Of a stretch of 64,000 nt of DNA, positions 17,367-25,516 are shown in pieces. Location of the stretch: positions 62,001 through 126,000 of the forward strand of contig NZ_CP023702.1 in the NCBI RefSeq assembly GCF_008704555.1. Reading direction: 5' to 3'. The stretch comes from Streptomyces nitrosporeus. GTDB taxonomy: Bacteria; Actinomycetota; Actinomycetes; Streptomycetales; Streptomycetaceae. The notes beneath the pieces were generated by a model. It made no database searches and was not told the DNA's origin. It was given only the letters and a program-made list of their open reading frames with translations. The position numbers and the translations under genes were made by a program. The first letter of the stretch is position 1. Every line of letters begins with the position of its first letter.

Positions 17367-18161
17367 ATGGCCTTCTCTCCTGCGGGTGCGGGCGTGCTCT
17401 CCAGGGGGCTGCTCGGGACCTGCGCGCCCCTGCGGTCCGGGGCGCTGTCGAGTACAGCCGGGAATGCGCGGTCGATCAAGACCAGGCAGGTGGAGGCGTT
17501 CGCGCGACAAGCGGCTTCTGTCCGATCACGCCGCTATGTCAGCCCCGGATCGTTGGTCCGCCTCTGACGCACGCGTTCCGATGAAGCGCGACGGATCGTA
17601 GCGGCCGGTCCCGGTTCGCGAAGCCGGGGACCCGGCTCCGCCCTTGTGTTGCCCCCGCCCCGACAACATCACCGGATACCTCGTTCACAACGCATCACTT
17701 CACCGGCTTCGGCGCCTTCCGCCCGAAGCCCGGATTCCGGCGTCCGCGCGGGAACCAGTGCTCACCCGACCCGGGGTGCCCCGTGCCCGTCGGGCGGGAG
17801 GGCCCACCGGCCGGCGGTGAGTGCCTGGGCCGGTGGCGCGAGCCGGAAGGCCGTGAGCCCCGTCGCCGCTGAACCCGGCTCGCGGTTACAGCACCGTCAT
17901 CTCGTGTCGCGGTGCCCGAAACACGTGCGCGCCAGACTCTCCGCATCGCGCATCCGGTTCCCCGGTCGAGGTGCCTCCCGGTCCGGGGACCGGCTGCCAG
18001 CTCACGACGTCTGCGGCAGCAAGGCCGTGGCGACCGTGCCCGACCGGGGCCGTGGCCCAGGCCGGTGGAAGCGCCGGGGGCGGTGACCGCGCTTCGTTCA
18101 CCCGCTCGCGCGGTCGGCGTCGTAGGGGTCGGCCGTGTGGCTTTCCACAGGGAGAACCACG
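17367..18161. other. Long gene-free stretch (795 bases)
   Basis: No ribosome site, family motif or repeat supports a gene. A minus-strand frame 17695-17946 ends in a basic tail (RGRRNPGFGRKAPKPVK) but has no start context. The right end must carry the promoter of the oxygenase operon. Confidence 0.4.
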
Positions 18162-19205
18162 TTGAACACGCACACCGAGAGCACGCCCGCGTCCCCCGCT
18201 CCCAGCGGCACCGCCGCCGTGACCGCCGAGGCCGAACTGGCCAGGGAGCGGGAGATGGGCGCCGGTAACGGCGGGACGGCCGAGCGCGAGATCCGGGTCA
18301 TCGACCTCGGCGACTTCGACGACCGGCGTTCCGAGATCGCCGGCCAACTGTGGGATGCGGCCACGGAGATCGGCTTCTTCCAGCTGAGCGGTCACGGCAT
18401 CGACCGGCACGAGACCGACGCCGCCTTCGCAGCCGCCCGCGCCTACTTCGCGCTCCCGGCCGAGGTGAAGGCGGGGCAGGCCCTGCGGCCGGGGAGCAAC
18501 GCGGGCTGGGAGTACCGCAGCCAGGTCCGGCCGTCGACCGGCACCCCGGACGAGAAAGAGTCCTTCCAGCTCACCCGCCCGCGCATGGCCGGCATGTGGC
18601 CCCGGGAGTCCGAACTCGCCGGTTTCCGGGCCACCCTGCTCTCCTTCGAGGCCCGCTGTCACGACCTGGCCATGCGCGTCCTGGGCTGCTTCGCCGACCG
18701 GCTCGGCCTGCCCGAGGGGTTCTTCGCCGCACGGCACGACCCGTCGGCCCCGGACCACCAGTCCACCCTGCGCCTGCTGCACTACTACGCGACGAGCCGT
18801 GAGGCAGCGGTCCGCGCCATGGCCGAAAACTCCTGGCGTGCCGGGGCCCACACCGACTTCGACTGCCTCACCCTGCTCTTCCAGCGCGAAGGCCAGGAAG
18901 GGCTGCAGGTCTGCCCGGGTCGCGAGGCCGGGGAGCGCCGCTGGACCCCGGTCCCGGCCCGTTCGTCCCTGATCACCTGCAACATCGGGGACATGCTGGC
19001 GCGCTGGAGCGGCGACCGGCTGCCGTCCAACTTCCACCGGGTCGCCCCGCCGCACCCGGACGGCGATCTCGGCCCGCGCTACTCGATCGCCTATTTCGCG
19101 CAGGCCGACGGAAGCGCCCTCATCGCGGACCCGGACGGCGTCCACGCGCCCGTCACCGCAGCGGACTACCTGCGGCAGCGCATCGCAGCGAACTTCGCGG
19201 GCTGA
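18162..19205 (+). CDS. 2-oxoglutarate/Fe(II) oxygenase, isopenicillin-N-synthase-like
   Basis: 347 residues if started at TTG 18162 behind GGGAGA; a GTG at 18135 would add nine. The DIOX_N part begins EIRVIDLGDFDD and contains GFFQLSGHGI. The double-stranded beta-helix core has the iron triad H230 and D232 (GAHTDFDCLTLLFQ) and H292 (NFHRV), with R306 (PRYSIAYF) for 2-oxoglutarate. It should hydroxylate or oxidise a small molecule with O2. The fungal relative thymine-7-hydroxylase and the next two genes (deaminase, nucleobase permease) suggest a nucleobase substrate, which is inference. A strong hairpin follows at once, and 240 bases separate it from the next gene. Confidence 0.85.
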   Translation: MNTHTESTPASPAPSGTAAVTAEAELAREREMGAGNGGTAEREIRVIDLGDFDDRRSEIAGQLWDAATEIGFFQLSGHGIDRHETDAAFAAARAYFALPAEVKAGQALRPGSNAGWEYRSQVRPSTGTPDEKESFQLTRPRMAGMWPRESELAGFRATLLSFEARCHDLAMRVLGCFADRLGLPEGFFAARHDPSAPDHQSTLRLLHYYATSREAAVRAMAENSWRAGAHTDFDCLTLLFQREGQEGLQVCPGREAGERRWTPVPARSSLITCNIGDMLARWSGDRLPSNFHRVAPPHPDGDLGPRYSIAYFAQADGSALIADPDGVHAPVTAADYLRQRIAANFAG

Positions 19206-19210
19206 CGGCT

Positions 19211-19244
19211 CCTCCTGCCGCGGGTCGCCACCCGCGGCAGGAGG
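19211..19244 (+). terminator. Perfect GC hairpin after the oxygenase
   Basis: CCTCCTGCCGCGGGT, loop CGCC, ACCCGCGGCAGGAGG: a 15-bp perfect stem six bases past the stop, with no T-run. It probably ends or attenuates transcription ahead of the amidohydrolase gene. Confidence 0.75.
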
Positions 19245-19444
19245 CCCGGGGCGGTCCGCCCCGAACCGCCCCGGGCGGGCCCACGACCGCGCGGGACTCC
19301 GCGCCCGGCTCCGGCCGGCTCCCGCGCACCGCTCCGCCGGTGGCGGCCCCCGTCTCCCGGCCTCCCCGCCTCCGGGCCCTCCCCAGCCTGCGCTCCCCGC
19401 TCCGCTCTCCCTCCCACCGCCCTCCCGTCACGAGGAGCTCCGCC

Positions 19445-20899
19445 ATGCCGTACCCGCCCCTTGGCGCGTCCACCGCACCCCGCGACTGCGACCTGCTGCT
19501 CACCGGCGGCCACGTCCTGACGCCCGATCCCGAGGACACCGGCCGCACGGTCACCTACGAGGACGGCGCGGTCGCCGTCGATGCCGGGCGGATCGTGGCC
19601 GTCGGCTCCGCGGCAACACTGCGGCGCGCGTTCCGCGCCCGCCGTGACATCGACTGCACCGGCAGGGCCGTACTGCCGGGCTTCACCGACGCGCACACCC
19701 ACCTGTTCCAGTCACTCGCCCGCGGTCTGGGCGACGGCATGGCGATCTGGCCGTGGCTGCGCACGTTCATGTGGCCGTACGCCATCGCCGTCACCCCGCA
19801 GGACGCCCGGGTCGCCGTCCGGCTCGGAGCGGCGGAGGCCGCTCGGGCGGGCATCACGACCGTCGTCGACCACCATTACGCGCCGACGGACACGGAGACG
19901 GTCCTCGCGGTGGCCGACGCCATCGAGGAGACCGGACTGCGCGGCGCGGTGGCCCGGGGCATGCTCGGCGACCGTACGGCCGTCGCGGAGTCCCGCGGCC
20001 TGCCGACCGCCCTGTACCGGTACTCCACCGCCGAGGAGCTGAGGATCACCGCCGAGTGTCTGGCTTCCCGCCCGGCCGGCTCCCGTGTCCAGGTCTGGCC
20101 CGCCCCCCTCAACCTGTCCTACGGCGACCCGGACCTGGTTCACGGCGCCGTCGAACAGGCCCGCGGGGCCGGCGTCCGCTGGCACACGCACTGCAGCGAA
20201 GGGGCGAAGGACCCCGAGAGCTACCTCGACGCCTACGGCATCCGTCCGGTCGCCTGGCTGGAGAAGGAGGGCTTGCTCGACACGCGCGCGACCCTCGCCC
20301 ACGCCGTCTGGCTCGACGAGGAGGAGATCGCCGCGGTCGGCGCACGCCGTGCGAGCGTGGCCCACAACCCGGTCTCCAACGCCTCTCTGGCCTCGGGATC
20401 GATGCCGCTGGCCGCGTTGCGCGCCGCAGGGGCGACCGTCGCCCTCGGCACGGACGGCCCGTGCGCGGGCGGCAGGCAGGACATGTTCGAGGTGATGAAG
20501 CAGATGCTGTTCACACAGCGCCTGGCCACCCTCGACCCGGCGTCGGTGCGCTGCGAGGACGCGCTGACCGCCGCGACGCTCGGCGGCGCACGCTCCACCG
20601 GGGCGGCGCCGGGCGCCGGCCTCGTCGCACGGGGTGCGCCGGCCGACCTGGCCATCGTCGACGTGTCGGGCACGGCCCGCCACGCCCCCCTGAACCGCCT
20701 CGGCGCGCATCTCGTCCACACCGCGCAGTCCTCCGACGTCGTGATGACGATCGTCGCGGGCGAGGTGGTCTTCGAGGACGGCCGGTGCACCCGGATCGAC
20801 GAGGAAGAGCTGTACGCCCACGCGCGGGAGCACGCGGCCGCGCTCACGCGTCGCGCCGACATCACGGACCACACCTTCCAGGGAGTTTCCCCATGCTGA
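19445..20899 (+). CDS. Amidohydrolase of the ATZ/TRZ family, 8-oxoguanine-deaminase-like
   Basis: 484 residues from ATG 19445, GAGGAG upstream. The metal site begins with FTDAHTH (H84, H86), then the substrate-loop LARGLGDGMAIWPWL, WHTHCSEGAKD, LAHAVWLDEEE and the catalytic-metal Asp in VALGTDGPCAGG. These match cytosine/guanine/8-oxoguanine deaminases that use one zinc to release ammonia from an amino-heterocycle. It overlaps the nucleobase permease by seven bases, supporting a nucleobase substrate. Isoguanine or a triazine are alternatives. Confidence 0.87.
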   Translation: MPYPPLGASTAPRDCDLLLTGGHVLTPDPEDTGRTVTYEDGAVAVDAGRIVAVGSAATLRRAFRARRDIDCTGRAVLPGFTDAHTHLFQSLARGLGDGMAIWPWLRTFMWPYAIAVTPQDARVAVRLGAAEAARAGITTVVDHHYAPTDTETVLAVADAIEETGLRGAVARGMLGDRTAVAESRGLPTALYRYSTAEELRITAECLASRPAGSRVQVWPAPLNLSYGDPDLVHGAVEQARGAGVRWHTHCSEGAKDPESYLDAYGIRPVAWLEKEGLLDTRATLAHAVWLDEEEIAAVGARRASVAHNPVSNASLASGSMPLAALRAAGATVALGTDGPCAGGRQDMFEVMKQMLFTQRLATLDPASVRCEDALTAATLGGARSTGAAPGAGLVARGAPADLAIVDVSGTARHAPLNRLGAHLVHTAQSSDVVMTIVAGEVVFEDGRCTRIDEEELYAHAREHAAALTRRADITDHTFQGVSPC

Positions 20900-22359
20900 C
20901 GACGGACACCGGCAGGACGACATGCCCGAGGCCCTCCGACCCGGTCGAGGAGGTCCCGCCCCTCTGGCGCCTCGGGCTGCTCGGCCTGCAGCACGTCCTC
21001 GCGTTCTACGCGGGCGCGGTGGTGATGCCCCTGCTCGTGGCCCAGGGCATCGGCCTGCCGCCCGACGAGGTGGCTCGCCTGGTCAACTCCTCGCTCCTCG
21101 CGTGCGGTGTCGCGACACTGCTCCAGGCCGTGGGCCTGCCCGGCATCGGCATCCGGCTGCCGGTCGTCCAGGGCATGTCGACCGCCGCCGTGCCCTCCCT
21201 GGTCTCCGTCGGGCTCGCGGCGGGCGGCGCGACGGCCGGCCTGCCGACGGTCTTCGGCGCGGTGATCGCCGCCGGCCTGGCGCTGTTCCTCGTCGCACCG
21301 GTGTTCTCGCGCCTCGTACGGTTCTTCCCGCCGCTGGTCACCGGAACGATCGTGACGGTCGTCGGGATCTCCCTGATGACGGTGGCGGCCCGCCAGGTGG
21401 GTGGAGGCGACCCCTCGTCCCCCACCTTCGGCACCCCGGGCCACCTCGGGCTGGCGGGCGTCACCCTGGCGGTGATCCTGCTGTTGACGAAGGTGGCGCG
21501 CGGCTTCGTCGCGACCCTGGCCGTCCTGCTCGGCCTGGCCGCAGGGACGACGGTGGCGGCGACCGCCGGGAGGACGGACTTCTCCGGTATCGGCGAGGCC
21601 GGCTGGTTCGGGATGACGGCACCGTTCCACTACGGCGTGCCCCGCTTCGACCTGCTCGCCGTCCTGGCCGTGGTGCTGGTCATGGTGATCATCGCGGTGG
21701 AGTCGATCGGACAGTTCTTCGCGATCGGCGAGATCACCGGCCGCGAGGTCGAGGGCCCGGACATCACCCGCGCCCTGCGCGCCGACGGGATCGCGACCGT
21801 GCTCGGGGGGCTTCTGAACTCCTTCCCGACCACGGTGTACTCGCAGAACATCGGCCTGCTCCAGCTCACCCGGGTGAAGTCTCGCTGGATCGTCGCCGGG
21901 TCCGGTGTGATCATGCTGGTGCTCGGTCTGGTGCCCAAGGTGGGGGCGGTCGTCTCGGCCATGCCGGCGCCGGTCCTCGGCGGGGCGACGATCGTGCTCT
22001 TCTCGACCATCGCGGTGGTCGGGGTGCGCATCCTCGGTCAGGCCGACCTCACCGACTCCCGCAACACGATCCTGGTCGCCACCAGTCTGGGCGTCGGTTT
22101 CCTGCCCACCGCGTTCCCGCAGTTCGCCGAGCACATGCCGACCCGCCAGCTACGGGCGCTCTTCGAGAGCGGGATCATGCTCGGCACCCTCACCGCCGTC
22201 GTGCTCAACCTGTTCTTTCACCACCTCGGTCGGCGCCGCCCCGGCCCGGCGGCGCCGACGCCTCCTGCGGACGCCGGGCCGGTCCGCGCGCCCGCCTCGC
22301 CGGCCGCCGAGGACCCGGCCGGCAGCGAGGAGGCGACCGTCGGCACCGCTCGCCGGTAA
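20893..22359 (+). CDS. NCS2-family nucleobase permease
   Basis: 488 residues, ATG overlapping the amidohydrolase gene by seven bases. Starts LGLQHVLAFYAGAVVMPLLV with the conserved QH of helix 1; helix 10 has the NCS2 signature SQNIGLLQLTRVKSRW (QNxGxxxxT). It should import a purine or pyrimidine (uracil/xanthine/urate group) by proton symport. The tail after about residue 445 is Pro/Ala-rich and cytoplasmic. It supplies substrate to the deaminase and perhaps the 2OG oxygenase. Confidence 0.9.
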   Translation: MLTTDTGRTTCPRPSDPVEEVPPLWRLGLLGLQHVLAFYAGAVVMPLLVAQGIGLPPDEVARLVNSSLLACGVATLLQAVGLPGIGIRLPVVQGMSTAAVPSLVSVGLAAGGATAGLPTVFGAVIAAGLALFLVAPVFSRLVRFFPPLVTGTIVTVVGISLMTVAARQVGGGDPSSPTFGTPGHLGLAGVTLAVILLLTKVARGFVATLAVLLGLAAGTTVAATAGRTDFSGIGEAGWFGMTAPFHYGVPRFDLLAVLAVVLVMVIIAVESIGQFFAIGEITGREVEGPDITRALRADGIATVLGGLLNSFPTTVYSQNIGLLQLTRVKSRWIVAGSGVIMLVLGLVPKVGAVVSAMPAPVLGGATIVLFSTIAVVGVRILGQADLTDSRNTILVATSLGVGFLPTAFPQFAEHMPTRQLRALFESGIMLGTLTAVVLNLFFHHLGRRRPGPAAPTPPADAGPVRAPASPAAEDPAGSEEATVGTARR

Positions 22360-22396
22360 CGCTCGGCGGGCACGGGCGGGTCCCTGGCCGGGGACG

Positions 22397-22420
22397 CGGT
22401 TCCGGGACGGGGCGGAACCG
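22397..22420 (+). terminator. Short hairpin after the permease
   Basis: CGGTTCCG and CGGAACCG flank an 8-base loop, 38 bases past the stop. A plausible but modest terminator. Confidence 0.45.
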
Positions 22421-22556
22421 GCCGCCGGGCACCGCGCCGGCGGGCTTCAGCCTCCTGCCAGGGCCTTGTTACCTCGCGAGCAGAGTCCGCAGAGGGTTCT
22501 GCTCATGATCAGGCGACAGGTCCAGCAGCCAGGAGTGCCCACCGAAGCCGGCCCCC

Positions 22557-23135
22557 TTGCACGACGGAGCGCTGGCACCGCGCTTCGACGACGGTCCCGC
22601 CGCCGGCACGGTGGGCCTGGAGGAGGCGCTGCGCGGGCGGCGGCACGAGGTCGCGACCGGCGTGTCCATGGGGGCGAGAACGCGTACTTCGGTTCCCTGC
22701 GGCCGTACGCGGCCACCACCCTGTCGGGCTTCCCCCTGCTGGCCGCCCGCTTGGGGCCCGCTGAGGAAGTGACCGGCATAGCGAAGGACCGCGACGCCCC
22801 CGCGGTCATCGGCGAGGCGTCATCGGCCTGTCCGATCCATGTCCGGACCAAGGACGGCGACAGCCCGCAGGGCAAGGAGTGGGCCGTGCGCGCCTTCGGC
22901 GAGCAGGGGCCCGAGCTCGCCGAAGGGCTGGTGGCCACAGTCCGGGCCTGGGACCGTCACATCCGCGCCGACGACAACGACGAGCACGCCGATCCCCTTC
23001 TGACGGTCTTCCCGGCCCGTACGCCCGACGATGCGCTGCCCGTCGGCGATGTCCTGGACAAGCCGCACTGCCGTCTGGTGTTCCGGTGGCCAGGGCGTGA
23101 CGTGGTGCTGCCCGGGGCCGTTGGGTTTTCTGCCG
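22557..23135 (+). pseudogene. Broken protein-isoaspartate-methyltransferase-like (FxLD type) C-terminal region
   Basis: Two frames show pieces of one protein: GLEEALRGRRHEVATGVSMG near 22615-22670, then after a shift GENAYFGSLRPYAATTLSGF, LLAARLGPAEEVTGIAKDRD, APAVIGEASS and TPDDALPVGDVLDKPHCRLV up to about 23090. These resemble the C-terminal region of PCMT-like methyltransferases found with FxLD-type lanthipeptides. The catalytic SAM domain is missing. It is a decayed remnant; no precursor peptide is visible beside it. Confidence 0.5.
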
Positions 23136-23337
23136 CCGATGTCGTGGTGAGGGGGTGTGACGGTGGAACGGGCCGTGCGGCAAGCGGTGTTCGTCGCCCC
23201 GGCGGAGCACGACGAGCTCGACCGGATGCGTCGCGCGCACACGACCGCCGCGAAGCGGTTCCGGGTGTCCGCGTCGGGACCGGAGGTGTGGGGGTGGCGG
23301 GGCCGCGCCCTGGGGCGGCGGGCCGGGGACCGCGGGC

Positions 23338-23463
23338 ACCGACCTGTCCGTCCACACCCACGAGCACCTGGCCGCCGTCGCCACCGAACTCAACGGACGC
23401 CCACGCAAAACACTCGGCTGGGAAACCCCAGCCGAGCGTCTGCATGAACTACTCGCCGCCTGA
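23338..23463 (+). pseudogene. IS30-family transposase tail
   Basis: Ends [20 protein letters not shown], then [11 protein letters not shown] and TGA. The motif NxRPRKTLxWxTPxE is the diagnostic C-terminus of IS30 transposases. The rest of the transposase and both ends are gone. Confidence 0.8.
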
Positions 23464-23513
23464 CACAGGCGACCACGTGTTGCGACGATCCCTAGAATCC
23501 GCCGTTCGCCGGC

Positions 23514-23766
23514 CGGGGCTACGACTCCGACACGTACCGCCGTCTCATCCGGGCTCGCGACATCACACCCAAGACCGCCCGACGTGGTGCCCCGCACGGC
23601 TCCGGCCCGGGCAGGACCCGATGGGTTGTCGAGCGGACCCTTGCCCGGCTCCACCAGTTCAAACGGCTCCGCATCCGCTACGGGACACGCGCCGGCCTTC
23701 ACCTGGGACTCCTCCAACCCGCCTGCGGCATCAGCTGCTTGAGACGGCTCAGAACCTCATTCCGAA
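23514..23766 (+). pseudogene. IS5-type transposase tail
   Basis: The frame reads RGYDSDTYRRLIRARDITPK, GPGRTRWVVERTLARLHQFK and RLRIRYGTRAGLHLGLLQPA, the DDE C-terminal end of the IS5 group (WVVERTxAWLxxFKRLRIRYE). No start or terminal repeat is kept, and the frame runs on into the HxlR gene region. Confidence 0.75.
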
Positions 23767-23774
23767 ACGATCAG

Positions 23775-24218
23775 TCAGGCGACGCGGGTGTCGTAGGTCT
23801 CGCGGTTGGCAAGCACATCGTCCATGTGCGTCTCGGCCCAGGCCTTGAGGCCCCGCATCATCTCGTACAGCGACAGGCCGAGATCGGTCAGCTCGTAGGA
23901 GACCGTGACCGGCACGGTCGGCACCACAGTGCGGGACACCAGGCCGTCGCGCTCCAGGGAGCGCAGCGTCTGGGTGAGCATCTTCTGGCTGACGCCGGCC
24001 AGCAGGCGCTGCAGTTCCGAGTAGCGCATCGCCCGGGGCGCGCCGGCGCAGTCGGCGCCGGGTTGGTGCGCGCTGTCGCTGCCGAGCGCGGCCAGGATCA
24101 GCGTGACCCATTTGTTGGAGATCCGGTCGAGCAGCTTGCGGCTGGGGCAGGCCGCCACGAAGGCGTCGTACTCCACCTTGGCCTGTGCTCTCTGCTGGGC
24201 TGCCGTCATCGTCGCCAT
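23775..24218 (-). CDS. HxlR-family winged-helix regulator
   Basis: 147 residues. It has the HxlR core: CPSRKLLDRISNKWVTLILAAL (about 24-45), MRYSELQRLLAGVSQKMLTQTLRSLERDGLVSR and VSYELTDLGLSLYEMM. Cys24 lies where redox- or aldehyde-sensing relatives carry their cysteine. Divergent from an aldo-keto reductase with a 130-base shared upstream region containing a dyad, so it probably controls that gene and itself. Confidence 0.9.
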   Translation of the reverse strand: MATMTAAQQRAQAKVEYDAFVAACPSRKLLDRISNKWVTLILAALGSDSAHQPGADCAGAPRAMRYSELQRLLAGVSQKMLTQTLRSLERDGLVSRTVVPTVPVTVSYELTDLGLSLYEMMRGLKAWAETHMDDVLANRETYDTRVA

Positions 24219-24285
24219 GGACCGTTCCTCTCACCTGTGGGCGCCTTACGCACTTCGAGGTGCCTACTTCCCGACTAGAAGCTAC

Positions 24286-24301
24286 GCACCAATAGTGGTG
24301 C
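24286..24301. promoter_or_regulatory. Candidate HxlR operator
   Basis: GCACCA-ATAG-TGGTGC, a 6-bp perfect inverted repeat in the divergent promoter region. Related half sites occur around it (CGCACTTCGAGGTGCC at 24249-24264 and GGCACCACTC near 24315), which suggests two or three regulator dimers. Confidence 0.5.
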
Positions 24302-24348
24302 AAGGCGCCGTCAGGCACCACTCCCCGGCTTAACACGAAAGGCACACC

Positions 24349-25221
24349 ATGGGCACCCCCTCCGTCTCGCTTCCCGGCGGCACCTGGACCCTGGGCGACC
24401 TGACCGTCACCCGGTTCGGCTACGGCGCCATGCAGCTCGCCGGCCCCTGGGTCATGGGTCCGCCTGCCGACCGCGAGGGCGCACTCGCCGTTCTCCGCGA
24501 GGCCGTCGGCCTCGGCATCACGCACATCGACACCGCCGACGCCTACGGGCCGCGCATCACCAACCAGCTGATCCGTGAGGCGCTGCACCCATACTCCGAC
24601 TCGCTGCACATCGTGACCAAGGTCGGGGCGACCCGCGACGAGGAGGGAGGCTGGCCCCCGGCACGCAAGCCTGAAGAGTTGCGCCGGGCCGTCACCGAGA
24701 ACCTGGAGAACCTCGGCCTCGACACGCTGGACGTGGTCAACCTCCGGCTCGGCGACGCCCAGGGCCCTGTGCCCGGTTCGCTCGCTGAGGCGTTCGGGGC
24801 GCTCGTCGGCCTCCAGCGGCAGGGCCTCATCCGGCACCTCGGCGTGAGCAACGCGACGGCGGAACAGGTCTCCGAGGCATGCTCGATCGCGCCGATCGTG
24901 TGCGTGCAGAACATGTACAACCTCGCCCACCGCCACGACGACGACCTGATCGACGAGCTCGCAGAGCAGGGCATCGCCTACGTGCCCTTCTTCCCCCTCG
25001 GCGGCTTCAGCCCGCTGCAGTCCTCGGCGCTCACGGCCGTAGCCACCCGGTTGGACGCGACGCCCATGTCGGTCGCCCTGGCCTGGCTCCTGCAGCGGTC
25101 GCCGAACATCCTGCTGATCCCCGGCACCTCATCGGTGGCACACCTGCGCGAGAACGCCGCCGGCGCGGGACTCCCGCTGTCCGACGACGATCTCGCCGAG
25201 CTCGACAAGATCGGCCGCTGA
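24349..25221 (+). CDS. Aldo-keto reductase
   Basis: 290 residues. The TIM-barrel AKR motifs are ITHIDTADAYGPRITNQLIREAL (Asp and Tyr of the tetrad), IVTKVG (Lys), LDVVNLRLGD and a C-terminal NADP region LIPGTSSVAHLRENAAGAG. In place of the usual catalytic His the sequence has Asn (VVNLRL), as in the pyridoxal-reductase-like subgroup. It should reduce an aldehyde or ketone with NADPH. Paired with the HxlR regulator. Confidence 0.9.
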   Translation: MGTPSVSLPGGTWTLGDLTVTRFGYGAMQLAGPWVMGPPADREGALAVLREAVGLGITHIDTADAYGPRITNQLIREALHPYSDSLHIVTKVGATRDEEGGWPPARKPEELRRAVTENLENLGLDTLDVVNLRLGDAQGPVPGSLAEAFGALVGLQRQGLIRHLGVSNATAEQVSEACSIAPIVCVQNMYNLAHRHDDDLIDELAEQGIAYVPFFPLGGFSPLQSSALTAVATRLDATPMSVALAWLLQRSPNILLIPGTSSVAHLRENAAGAGLPLSDDDLAELDKIGR

Positions 25222-25320
25222 CCCTACGGCGCTCACCAGCGGCTGTCCGAGACCACGGCCCGTCTCCGAAGGCCGGTCCTGGAACCGGCAGCCCGTGAGC
25301 GAGCGGTGGGGTGCTGAGGT

Positions 25321-25361
25321 GACCGCGACGGGTGCCGGCCGGGCCGGCACCCACCGCGGTC
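25321..25361 (+). terminator. Strong hairpin after the aldo-keto reductase
   Basis: GGGTGCCGGCC-G-GGCCGGCACCC forms an 11-bp stem, extended outward by GACCGCG and CGCGGTC. It lies about 100 bases past the stop. Confidence 0.6.
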
Positions 25362-25371
25362 GTGTCCCACC

Positions 25372-25470
25372 GAGTGGTGTAGCGGCGGTCGCCTCTCGTG
25401 ACTCGTCTGCACCAACCTGCAGATCAGCGAGGGCCTCGACCGATGCCTTGATCGCATTACTACACCACTC
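25372..25470. repeat. 11-bp inverted repeat pair
   Basis: GAGTGGTGTAG (25372-25382) and CTACACCACTC (25460-25470) enclose 77 bases. The spacing is that of a tiny non-autonomous element or paired IS ends. No transposase is inside. Confidence 0.5.
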
Positions 25471-25516
25471 CGCAGGACGTGACCTCAGCTCGGCAGGGCC
25501 CGAGCCGGCTCGGTGG

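Noticed and set aside
14475..17567. A 1030-codon open frame on the plus strand
   Set aside because: It is the antisense shadow of the AMP-forming ligase and the DUF3592 gene; it has no domain signature and is open only because of GC bias.
17695..17946. 83-codon basic minus-strand frame
   Set aside because: Arg/Pro-rich composition typical of shadow frames, no start context and no recognisable family.
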